From Bacillota bacterium (GTDB taxonomy: Bacteria > Bacillota > Clostridia > Tissierellales > Peptoniphilaceae), in the NCBI GenBank assembly GCA_023442495.1, contig JAEZZB010000046.1, forward strand, positions 1 through 5,291: a DNA stretch of 5,291 nt. Direction: 5' to 3'. Each line of letters begins with the position of its first letter. The stretch's first letter is position 1. The notes under the pieces were generated by a model. The model saw only the letters and a program-made list of their open reading frames with translations. It had not been told where the DNA came from and made no database searches. The translations under genes and the position numbers were made by a program. Of this stretch, positions 1 to 5,291 are shown one piece after another.

Positions 1-764
1 AAGGTCCTTATTTTACTGAAAAATATAAAGGCGCACAAAATCCTGCATATATGTCAGATCCTTCAATTGAACAATTAAAAAAATGGCAAGATTTATCCGG
101 TGGAATAATTAAGAAAATTGCTATTGCAGCAGAAAGACAGGGTGTAACAGAATTTATCAAAGCTGCTAAAGAAATGGGAATATATGTTGCATTAGCTCAT
201 AGTGATGCTACTTATGAGCAAGCTATTTCTGCAGTAAATGCAGGAGCAAATATTTTCGTTCATTTATACAATGGTATGAGAGGACTTCATCATAGAGAAC
301 CGGGTATGGTAGGTGCAGCAATGTATAGTGACGCCTATGCCGAATTAATTTGTGACGGTCACCATGTACATCCCGTTTCAGCAGGTATTGCCATGAAAGT
401 TAAAGGTCATGATAAAATTTTACTCATAACTGACTGTATGCGAGCAGGAGGATTAGGTGATGGTATGTCAAGACTTGGTGAATTTCCAGTAATAGTTAAA
501 AATGGAACTGCGAGATTGGAATCAGGATCACTTGCTGGATCAATTCTAGATTTGAAGACTGGTGTAAAAAATGTTCACGATTGGAATATCGCAACTGTAA
601 AACAAGCTATAGATATGGCTTCATATCATGCAGCAAAATCTGTTGGAATTGATGATAGATGTGGTGTACTACTTGAAGGAAGAGATGCAGATTTTATAGT
701 GTTTGATGAACAATTAAATTTAGAAAGAACATATTTAGACGGTGAATTAAGATATCAAGCATAA
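1..764 (+). CDS. nagA: N-acetylglucosamine/N-acetylgalactosamine-6-phosphate deacetylase, C-terminal part (5' end outside window)
   Basis: Cytoplasmic metal-dependent amidohydrolase that removes acetate from an N-acetylhexosamine-6-phosphate. The reading frame is open to the left edge: codons from base 3 read GPYFTEKYKGAQNPAY ahead of the Met at 51, matching the family's EGPF...KGAHNP metal-site loop, so the Met at 51 is internal. About 253 residues are visible of a usual ~380-390. Visible family landmarks are the metal-ligand His of ALAHSDAT (198-200), the His of VHLYNGM (261-263), the DGHHVHP substrate loop (~354-374), the catalytic Asp of LITDCMRAGG (432-434) and the closing GRDADFIVFD barrel strand near the C-terminus. 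The first metal ligand (Glu before GP) is just off the window. The next gene is agaS, so N-acetylgalactosamine-6-phosphate (AgaA role) is as plausible as GlcNAc-6-phosphate; sequence alone does not separate them. No intrinsic terminator follows, so read-through into agaS is possible. Confidence 0.93.
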   Translation, partial: GPYFTEKYKGAQNPAYMSDPSIEQLKKWQDLSGGIIKKIAIAAERQGVTEFIKAAKEMGIYVALAHSDATYEQAISAVNAGANIFVHLYNGMRGLHHREPGMVGAAMYSDAYAELICDGHHVHPVSAGIAMKVKGHDKILLITDCMRAGGLGDGMSRLGEFPVIVKNGTARLESGSLAGSILDLKTGVKNVHDWNIATVKQAIDMASYHAAKSVGIDDRCGVLLEGRDADFIVFDEQLNLERTYLDGELRYQA

Positions 765-844
765 AATATGTTATGGATTTCATAAAAAACGCATACAAAA
801 AAATACAGTATATTTCTTATGTCAATTAATTATAAATCATTAAT

Positions 845-882
845 AAAAAAAAACTTGAAATTGATTTCATATATGATATAAT
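845..882 (+). promoter_or_regulatory. Sigma-A-type promoter with A-tract and extended -10, upstream of agaS
   Basis: A run of nine A (845-853) lies just upstream of TTGAAA (855-860, one mismatch to TTGACA). A 16-base spacer leads to a perfect TATAAT at 877-882. The bases before the -10 are TGA (874-876), giving the TGn extended -10 element. Transcription would start near 889, leaving a leader of only about 20 bases before the agaS start. It is the only near-consensus promoter I see in the window and probably drives agaS through EIIA. The A-tract could act as an UP-like element (inference). Confidence 0.82.
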
Positions 883-883
883 G

Positions 884-897
884 ATGGTAATGACCAT
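884..897 (+). promoter_or_regulatory. Candidate repressor operator, ATGGT-N4-ACCAT inverted repeat
   Basis: ATGGT (884-888) and ACCAT (893-897) form a perfect 5-bp inverted repeat around the spacer AATG. The repeat begins one base after the -10 box and covers the predicted transcription start, a classic position for a repressor. The TGGT-N4-ACCA core has the half-sites and spacing of sites bound by GntR/HutC-family amino-sugar regulators such as NagR/YvoA and DasR. That assignment is by resemblance only; no regulator gene is in the window. As RNA the repeat would make only a weak 5-bp stem, so a DNA operator is more likely than a terminator or riboswitch. Confidence 0.55.
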
Positions 898-911
898 TTA
901 AGGAGGTAGAA

Positions 912-2075
912 ATGTTCAATAAAACCGTCGAAGAGTGGAAAGAACTTGATGGGTTGAATACCGCATCAGAGATAGACCAACAACCTAGACTTTGGAAAGA
1001 AATTCCACAGATATTTGATGATAATAAAGAAAAAATTGAGAAATTTTTAGAAGAAGAATTTATAGACAAAGATGTAGATGTTGTGTTTACTGGTGGGGGA
1101 ACGTCTGATTATGTAGGTCAACTTGTTGCACCATATTTAACAAGACATGCTAAAGGTAATTTTTATGCATTACCTAGTACAGATTTAGTTTCAAATCCTT
1201 ATATGTATCTAAAAAAAGAAAGACCGACTATTTTAGTGAACTTTGCTAGATCGGGTAATAGCCCTGAATCGGTAGCAAGTGTTAATTTAGCAAATCAGTT
1301 ATTAGATAAAGTATTTCATGTATTTATTACTTGTAATCCGGATGGAAAACTTGCAAAAATATCTGATCAATCTAAAAATACACTAACTTTAATTATGCCG
1401 GAAGGATCAAATGATAAGAGCTTTGCTATGACTAGCTCATATACATGTATGTCCGTTACTGCAATGTTATTATTTGATGTAGATAATTTTGACAAAAATA
1501 TTGAAGAATTATCAGTTTTTGCAAATACTGCAGAAAAATTATTGAAAAATGCATACGAAGTGTTAAAAAATGCTCTCGATTTTGATTATGAAAGAGTTAT
1601 TTATCTTGGATCTGGTCCTTACAAAGGTATAGCTAAAGAAGCGGCACTTAAAATTCTCGAATTGACGAGAGGTAAAGTAGTAAGTCTCAGTGAATCGACA
1701 ATGGGGTTCAGACATGGTCCGAAATCAATCATCGATGATAAGACAATAAATTTTGTTTTCTTGCCAAAAGAAAAATATGCGTATAAATACGATTTAGATA
1801 TCGCTAAAGAAATGCATCAAAATGAGGGAACACACAAAGTAGTTGTCTACTCAAATCATTTTGATAAAGAGTTGGAAGAAAATTCAGATCAAGTTATTAG
1901 CGTGGATGTCAATGTGGAAAATGATGTATATCTTGGAATATTATATTTATTGTATGCACAAGTATTTGCATTACATTCATCTATAAAACATGGTATCAAT
2001 CCCGATAATCCTAATCCGGCAGGAGTAGTAAATAGGGTTGTACAAGGCGTTATTATTTACGATTTTGAAGATTAA
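912..2075 (+). CDS. agaS: AgaS-type SIS-domain sugar isomerase/deaminase (galactosamine-6-phosphate to tagatose-6-phosphate)
   Basis: Cytoplasmic enzyme of 387 residues, the usual AgaS length (~385-390). The family converts galactosamine-6-phosphate to tagatose-6-phosphate with release of ammonia. It has two SIS (sugar isomerase) domains. The first contains FTGGGTSD (59-66), NFARSGNSPESVASV (110-124, phosphate-binding Ser/Thr loop) and EGSNDKSFAMTSSYT (164-178). The second contains YLGSGPYKGIAKEAALKILELT (starting ~231), with a conserved Glu243, then GFRHGP (265-270) and the C-terminal signature NPDNPNPAGVVNRVVQGV (~363-380). The Met at 912 is chosen because AAGGAGG (900-906) lies 5 bases upstream. 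It is the first gene of the promoter-driven operon, and its stop TAA shares its last base with the next gene's ATG. AgaS beside a deacetylase and a four-part mannose-family PTS is the hallmark of GalNAc/galactosamine use. A GlmS-like glucosamine role is unlikely because the glutaminase domain is absent. Confidence 0.95.
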   Translation: MFNKTVEEWKELDGLNTASEIDQQPRLWKEIPQIFDDNKEKIEKFLEEEFIDKDVDVVFTGGGTSDYVGQLVAPYLTRHAKGNFYALPSTDLVSNPYMYLKKERPTILVNFARSGNSPESVASVNLANQLLDKVFHVFITCNPDGKLAKISDQSKNTLTLIMPEGSNDKSFAMTSSYTCMSVTAMLLFDVDNFDKNIEELSVFANTAEKLLKNAYEVLKNALDFDYERVIYLGSGPYKGIAKEAALKILELTRGKVVSLSESTMGFRHGPKSIIDDKTINFVFLPKEKYAYKYDLDIAKEMHQNEGTHKVVVYSNHFDKELEENSDQVISVDVNVENDVYLGILYLLYAQVFALHSSIKHGINPDNPNPAGVVNRVVQGVIIYDFED

Positions 2076-2362
2076 TGGGTAATTTTATGTGGGAAAATAT
2101 ATACGCTTCGGCAATAGTTTTTTTAGTATTTGTATTTGCTATATTTGTAATAATTCAAATATTCAATTACAGAACACTTAAAGCGAATAGAAAATACTAT
2201 AAAGAATTACACGAAAGAATTAAGCCAGGAAAAGAAGTTATGTTAAATAATGGTATATACGGAAAATTAGTTAATGTAAGAGAAAAAGACGTCGATTTAG
2301 AAATTGCTAAAGGCGTTGTAATAAAAACTGATAGATACAGTATAAAAGAAATTATTAAATAA
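2075..2362 (+). CDS. yajC: YajC-like one-pass membrane protein encoded within the PTS operon
   Basis: Protein of 95 residues with one strongly hydrophobic helix (about 9-30), then a basic stretch (RTLKANRKYYKELHER) and a small YajC-type domain. The domain shows PGKEVMLNNGIYGKLV (51-66), then VDLEIAKGVVIKTDRYSIKEI. This matches YajC, the accessory subunit of the SecDF-YajC preprotein translocase. Its place between agaS and EIIB suggests a specialised paralog serving this operon and not the housekeeping copy. YajC-family genes are known beside mannose-family PTS genes in other Bacillota, for example the pneumococcal hyaluronate-use locus, but their role there is unclear to me. The start at 2075 overlaps the agaS stop (TAATG) and has only weak GAAG upstream, implying translational coupling. 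Met5 (2087) is an alternative start; both keep the membrane helix. Confidence 0.85.
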   Translation: MGNFMWENIYASAIVFLVFVFAIFVIIQIFNYRTLKANRKYYKELHERIKPGKEVMLNNGIYGKLVNVREKDVDLEIAKGVVIKTDRYSIKEIIK

Positions 2363-2373
2363 GGAGAGGTTTT

Positions 2374-2850
2374 ATGCCAAATATAGTATTAACAAGGATT
2401 GACAATCGTCTAATTCATGGTCAAGTGGCAACCCAGTGGACAAATGTCATTGGAGCAAACTTAATTTTAGTAGCTAACGATGAAGTGGCTAATAACAAAA
2501 TGAGACAATCATTAATGGATATGGCGGCTCCAAACGGTGTAGCTACAAGATATTTTTCGATAGAAAAGACTATTAATATAATAGGCAAGGCTGCGGATAG
2601 ACAAAAAATATTTATTGTTTGTGAAAATCCGCAAGATGTTTTGAAGTTGGTTGAAGGTGGTGTACCGATCACTAAAGTAAACATTGGAAATATGCATCAT
2701 GCTGAAGGCAAACGTCAAGTTGCAACTGTAGTTTCAGTCGATGATTCTGATGTTGAAGCATTCAAAAAACTTCGCGAACACGGGGTAGAACTAGAAATTA
2801 GAAAAGTACCTCAAGAATCAGCAGAAAACGTGGAAAAATTATTTAATTAA
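2374..2850 (+). CDS. PTS mannose/sorbose-family EIIB (amino-sugar specific, AgaV-like)
   Basis: Soluble phosphocarrier of 158 residues, a full-length stand-alone EIIB of the mannose (sorbose) family. It takes phosphate from EIIA and passes it to the sugar during uptake through EIIC/EIID. The phosphorylated residue is His15 in the signature RIDNRLIHGQVATQW (8-22; His codon 2416-2418). Later family features are SLMDMAAPNGV and KVNIGNMHHAEGKRQV, the conserved substrate-side loop. AAGGAG (2361-2366) sits 7 bases before the ATG and overlaps the stop of the YajC-like gene, so this start is secure. The phosphate site is a His on a separate polypeptide, as in the mannose family, and unlike the Cys-type EIIB of glucose or lactose PTS. 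The N-acetylgalactosamine/galactosamine specificity is inferred from agaS, not from this protein. Confidence 0.97.
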   Translation: MPNIVLTRIDNRLIHGQVATQWTNVIGANLILVANDEVANNKMRQSLMDMAAPNGVATRYFSIEKTINIIGKAADRQKIFIVCENPQDVLKLVEGGVPITKVNIGNMHHAEGKRQVATVVSVDDSDVEAFKKLREHGVELEIRKVPQESAENVEKLFN

Positions 2851-2879
2851 TTTTCACACAATATTTTATAGGAGGAATA

Positions 2880-3674
2880 ATGGATTATAATTTTATTCAA
2901 ATTTTACTAGTTTTCCTAGTAACATTTGTAGCAGCAATTGACCAATATAACTTCCTAGAATCACTATATCAACCTATCGTAATGGGTCCAGTTATAGGTG
3001 CTATTTTAGGAGATATTCAAATAGGTTTAACAGTTGGTGCTACTTATCAATTAATTACAATTGGTAACATGCCAGTTGGTGGAGCTCAACCACCTAACCC
3101 AGTTATCGGTGGAATTATGGCTACTGTTTTAGCTATTTCATCAGGATTAGAACCTACAGTAGCAGTTGCTACAGCTATTCCATTTGCATTACTTGGACAA
3201 TATGCTGTAACAATTACGTTTACACTTATGTCACCACTTATGTCAAAAGCTGATAAATATGCTCATGACGCTAACCCAGGCGGAATTAGAAGTATAAACT
3301 ATCTAGCAATGGGAATCTTAGGATTACTATTTGGTCTAATAGTATTACTATTCTTCTTTGCAGGATCTACATTTGGTAGTAAATTAGCAAATGCAATACC
3401 AAAATGGTTGATGAGTGGGTTATCAACAGCGGGTGGAATGATGAAATTCGTAGGTTTTGCAATATTACTTAAGGTTATGATGTCTAAAGATTTATGGGGA
3501 TTCTATTTTGCAGGTTTTGCATTAGCAATCATCATTGCAGCAACTGCAAAACTTGGATCATCAGCATTATTAATCTTAGCACTAATCGGTTTTGCAATTG
3601 CATACTGGGATTATCAAATTCAAACTAAACTTAAAAATACAGTAGCAGTAGGAGGAGAAGAAGATGGAATATAA
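2880..3674 (+). CDS. PTS mannose/sorbose-family EIIC membrane subunit
   Basis: Integral membrane protein of 264 residues that with EIID forms the sugar channel. Family features are an N-terminal helix from ~5-20 ending AAIDQYNFLESLYQPIV, then GPVIGAILGDIQIGLTVGATYQLITIG (36-62), then the conserved NMPVGGAQPPNPVIGGI segment (63-79) that contributes to the sugar pathway. Further hydrophobic stretches lie at about 80-118, 141-163, 188-200, 207-223 and 227-243. The ATG at 2880 follows AGGAGG (2870-2875) with 4 bases between, and a 29-base gap separates it from EIIB. The last 11 bases overlap the start of EIID. The C-terminal tail is acidic and ends EEDGI; the DNA encoding that tail is repeated at the end of EIIA (see repeat entries). 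Length and motifs are typical, with no frameshift. Confidence 0.96.
   Translation: MDYNFIQILLVFLVTFVAAIDQYNFLESLYQPIVMGPVIGAILGDIQIGLTVGATYQLITIGNMPVGGAQPPNPVIGGIMATVLAISSGLEPTVAVATAIPFALLGQYAVTITFTLMSPLMSKADKYAHDANPGGIRSINYLAMGILGLLFGLIVLLFFFAGSTFGSKLANAIPKWLMSGLSTAGGMMKFVGFAILLKVMMSKDLWGFYFAGFALAIIIAATAKLGSSALLILALIGFAIAYWDYQIQTKLKNTVAVGGEEDGI
3650..3655 (+). promoter_or_regulatory. Ribosome binding site for EIID, embedded in the EIIC coding region
   Basis: AGGAGG lies 8 bases before the EIID ATG at 3664 and inside the last codons of EIIC. This fixes the EIID start upstream of the EIIC stop, giving an 11-base overlap and coupled synthesis of the two membrane partners. Confidence 0.85.
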
Positions 3675-3675
3675 T
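3660..3675 (+). repeat. 16-base direct repeat, copy 1 (EIIC end / EIID start)
   Basis: GAAGATGGAATATAAT encodes the EIIC C-terminus EDGI-stop and, in another frame, the first four EIID residues MEYN. An identical 16-mer ends the EIIA gene at 5106-5121. The flanking bases differ on both sides. Confidence 0.7.
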
Positions 3676-4683
3676 ATACCTAACAATTATAAAGATCAAA
3701 ACCCAGCTCCTATGCTAGATAAAAAGACTTTGAATCAAATGGTTTGGAGATCATTGTTCTTACAAGCTTCTTTCAACTATGAAAGAATGCAAGCTGCAGG
3801 TTGGTTATACGGTATTTTACCAGGATTAAAGAAAATCCATACAAATAAAGACGATTTGGCAGCATCAATGTCACACAACCTTGAATTCTTTAATACACAC
3901 CCATTCTTAGTAACATTCGTTATGGGTATCATTCTATCATTAGAGCAAAACAAAGCTGATATTCCTACAATCCGTGCTGTTAGAGTTGCAGCAATGGGAC
4001 CACTAGGTGGTATAGGGGATGCTTTATTCTGGTTCACACTTGTACCTATTACAGCAGGTATTACCGCTAATATGGCATTAGATGGAAGTATTTGGGCTCC
4101 AATATTATTCCTAGCTATATTTAATATTGCACAATTTGCAGTAAGATTTTGGTTAATGCACTGGTCATATAAGAAGGGTACAGAAGCTATCAGTATACTT
4201 ACAGCTAATTCAAAAGAATTTACAAGAGCTGCATCTATTTTAGGTGTATTCGTTGTAGGTGCTTTAACTGTATTATACGGTGGTACAAAAACAAAATTTG
4301 AAATTCCAAATGGTACTACAAATGCTCCAGTAGAAGTTACTACAGTTGTTTCAAATGACGAATTAGAAAAATACAATGAATATCTATATAAATATAAAGA
4401 TGGTGAAATTGTATTAAAAGATGACAAACCTGTATTCTCTGATGGTGCAAAAATAGTAGATTTAAAAAATGGATATTCAGAAATTACATTCAATAGAATT
4501 GAAGAACAAGATGTTAAAATCAATATTCAATCTATCCTTGATGGTATATTACCAAACTTAATCGATTTAGGTTTAGTAATCATGCTTTATCTATTAATTA
4601 CTAAGAAGAGATGGACACCTATTATGGGTATCTGTTTATTATTAGTAATCGCAGTAGTTGGTGCATTCTTCGGAATATTCTAA
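3664..4683 (+). CDS. PTS mannose/sorbose-family EIID membrane subunit with a long soluble insert
   Basis: Partner of EIIC in the membrane sugar channel. The N-terminal ~200 residues are canonical: LNQMVWRSLFLQASFNYERMQAAGW (from 23), LPGLKKIH, HLEFFNTHP-like HNLEFFNTHPF (71-81) and IRAVRVAAMGPLGGIGDALFW (from 103). After the helix at ~191-205 there is a hydrophilic stretch, about 206-288, before the closing ILDGILPNLIDLGL (291-304), YLLITKKRWTP and a last helix (~319-338). The whole protein is 339 residues. E. coli ManZ is about 283 and has roughly 31 residues between the equivalent landmarks, against about 90 here, so 50-60 residues are extra. The insert is in frame and rich in Lys, Asp, Glu, Asn and Tyr; it does not look like a second gene. 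The start is fixed by AGGAGG 8 bases upstream. The stop TAA shares its last base with the EIIA ATG. Confidence 0.96.
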   Translation: MEYNIPNNYKDQNPAPMLDKKTLNQMVWRSLFLQASFNYERMQAAGWLYGILPGLKKIHTNKDDLAASMSHNLEFFNTHPFLVTFVMGIILSLEQNKADIPTIRAVRVAAMGPLGGIGDALFWFTLVPITAGITANMALDGSIWAPILFLAIFNIAQFAVRFWLMHWSYKKGTEAISILTANSKEFTRAASILGVFVVGALTVLYGGTKTKFEIPNGTTNAPVEVTTVVSNDELEKYNEYLYKYKDGEIVLKDDKPVFSDGAKIVDLKNGYSEITFNRIEEQDVKINIQSILDGILPNLIDLGLVIMLYLLITKKRWTPIMGICLLLVIAVVGAFFGIF

Positions 4684-5120
4684 TGAAATCAACGGCAGTT
4701 ATTATAAGTGCTCACGGGAAATTTTCAGAGGGAATTTTGTCTACAGTCAAAATGATCGCTGGGGAATTTCCAAATGTTAAATACATTAACTTTTTAGACG
4801 GAGACACTTTTGAAACAATAGATAAACAACTTAAAGAAGCTTTTGATAGCTTTAACGGAGAATATGACAACATAATATTTATGACCGATTTAATGGGCGG
4901 TACACCATTTAACAGATCGGTTATGAATTTTGGAGAACATGAAAATGTTAGAATCCTATCAGGATTAAATTTCGCTTCACTATTTACAGCAATAACATCA
5001 GAAAATGACGACATAGACGTGTTAGCAGATGAAATTATGAATGCTGGCAAAGATTCAATTACAAAATATGAATTAGTCAGAAATGATGAAAATTTAGATG
5101 ATTTTGAAGATGGAATATAA
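4683..5120 (+). CDS. PTS mannose/sorbose-family EIIA
   Basis: Soluble cytoplasmic phosphocarrier of 145 residues that accepts phosphate from HPr and donates it to EIIB. The phosphorylated residue is His11 in VIISAHGKFSEG (6-17; His codon 4713-4715), matching His10 of E. coli ManX. The supporting motifs are IIFMTDLMGGTPFNRS (the Asp that orients the His, and the GG-PFN loop) and ILSGLNFASL. The start is the ATG at 4683, formed from the EIID stop (TAATG). An upstream in-frame ATG at 4611 would add 24 residues read from the EIID gene, with no family similarity before the MKSTAVIIS strand. Only weak GGAA (4672-4675) precedes it, so translation is probably coupled to EIID termination. The EIIB domain is not fused, unlike ManX. 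An acidic tail, DENLDDFEDGI, ends the protein. It is the last gene before a strong terminator. Confidence 0.96.
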   Translation: MKSTAVIISAHGKFSEGILSTVKMIAGEFPNVKYINFLDGDTFETIDKQLKEAFDSFNGEYDNIIFMTDLMGGTPFNRSVMNFGEHENVRILSGLNFASLFTAITSENDDIDVLADEIMNAGKDSITKYELVRNDENLDDFEDGI

Positions 5121-5121
5121 T
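5106..5121 (+). repeat. 16-base direct repeat, copy 2 (EIIA end)
   Basis: Identical to 3660-3675. Here it encodes the EIIA C-terminus EDGI-stop in the same frame relation, and the embedded ATG opens a dead-end frame reading MEYNQ-stop. Confidence 0.7.
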
Positions 5122-5129
5122 CAATAAAT

Positions 5130-5164
5130 AAAGTGGTAAACTTTGATAAGTTTACCACTTTTTT
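5130..5164 (+). terminator. Rho-independent terminator closing the PTS operon
   Basis: AAAGTGGTAAACTT (5130-5143) and AAGTTTACCACTTT (5148-5161) are perfect reverse complements with a TGAT loop, a 14-bp stem. A run of six T (5159-5164) overlaps the stem base and follows it. It begins 9 bases after the EIIA stop, so the transcript should end here. The stem is AT-rich but long and unbroken. Confidence 0.9.
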
Positions 5165-5199
5165 AGGTTCTTTGTCAAATAGTGTTGGTGAAGAATTAG

Positions 5200-5251
5200 A
5201 ATAACATTTAATTGGAGTTAGAAGTAAAAATCTAACTCCATAGTTATTTTT
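5200..5251 (+). terminator. Second hairpin with short T-run, function uncertain
   Basis: TGGAGTTAGA (5213-5222) pairs perfectly with TCTAACTCCA (5231-5240) around an 8-base loop. Outside a small internal loop, AATAAC (5200-5205) can pair with GTTATT (5243-5248), after which the T-run continues to 5251. It could be a back-up terminator or a leader hairpin/attenuator of a gene beyond the window. No coding region is seen from 5121 to the end. Confidence 0.5.
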
Positions 5252-5291
5252 AAACAATGGGTTGAAGTATTTGTTTAAGGTTCAAAGTTAT

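Noticed and set aside
771..785. Hairpin TTATG-GATTT-CATAA after the deacetylase as a terminator
   Set aside because: Only 5 bp, AT-rich and followed by A and not T, so it is unlikely to terminate + strand transcription.
803..811. Small palindrome ATAC-A-GTAT in the gap upstream of agaS
   Set aside because: Nine bases in very AT-rich DNA, about 50 bases upstream of the -35 box and with no match to a known operator; easily chance.
765..911. Catabolite-repression (cre) site near the agaS promoter
   Set aside because: I looked for a match to the WTGNAANCGNWNNCW pattern and found no convincing one.
830..1069. Antisense frame across the agaS promoter and start
   Set aside because: It overlaps the promoter, the operator-like repeat and the agaS N-terminus, is low-complexity (Ser/Ile/Phe-rich) and has no family match.
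2421..2718. Two overlapping antisense frames opposite EIIB
   Set aside because: They are shadows of the EIIB reading frame, with no independent evidence of coding.
3777..4523. Long antisense open frame (248 codons) opposite EIID
   Set aside because: It lies wholly inside a gene with strong family motifs. The translation shows no domain I recognise, and no ribosome binding site or promoter was evident on that strand.
4611..4682. Upstream extension of EIIA from the ATG at 4611
   Set aside because: The added 24 residues are out-of-frame EIID sequence. EIIA proteins of this family begin directly at the strand preceding the active His, which fits the ATG at 4683.
4712..5257. Antisense open frame (181 codons) across EIIA and the terminator
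   Set aside because: It runs through a perfect 14-bp terminator stem and opposite a canonical EIIA; its translation resembles no known family.

Overview
The window is AT-rich DNA from what looks like a low-GC Gram-positive bacterium (Bacillota). Evidence for this is strong AGGAGG-type ribosome binding sites, tight same-strand packing, A/T-ending codons and a mannose-family PTS with separate subunits. An anaerobic coccus of the Peptoniphilaceae/Helcococcus kind, or a Gemella-like relative, would fit, but that is a guess from style and not from a marker gene. All seven genes are on the + strand. There is no RNA gene, transposon, CRISPR array or phage gene.

Layout. Positions 1-764 hold the C-terminal two thirds of an amino-sugar-6-phosphate deacetylase (NagA/AgaA family) whose 5' end lies outside the window. 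A 147-base gap (765-911) follows. It carries an A-tract, a near-consensus sigma-A-type promoter with an extended -10, and an inverted repeat TGGT-N4-ACCA over the expected transcription start. Then comes a compact operon: agaS (SIS-domain sugar isomerase/deaminase), a one-pass YajC-like membrane protein, and the PTS subunits EIIB, EIIC, EIID and EIIA. Three junctions overlap: agaS/yajC-like by 1 base, EIIC/EIID by 11, EIID/EIIA by 1. A perfect 14-bp stem with a T-run closes the operon at 5130-5164. The last ~125 bases hold a second hairpin and no gene.

How the genes fit together. The EIIA (His11) and EIIB (His15) proteins would pass phosphate from HPr to an amino sugar entering through EIIC/EIID. 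If the sugar is N-acetylated, the deacetylase yields the free amino-sugar-6-phosphate, and AgaS converts galactosamine-6-phosphate to tagatose-6-phosphate plus ammonia. This is the Aga (N-acetylgalactosamine/galactosamine) route. AgaS is the best clue to the substrate; the EII sequences alone do not settle it. The tagatose-6-phosphate kinase and tagatose-bisphosphate aldolase, any glycosidase and any regulator must lie outside the window.

This is largely a recognisable catabolic locus and not a new class of system. The points worth a second look are the YajC-like gene inside a sugar PTS operon, an unusually long soluble insert in EIID, the candidate operator at the promoter start site, and a 16-base exact repeat shared by the EIIC/EIID junction and the end of the EIIA gene.
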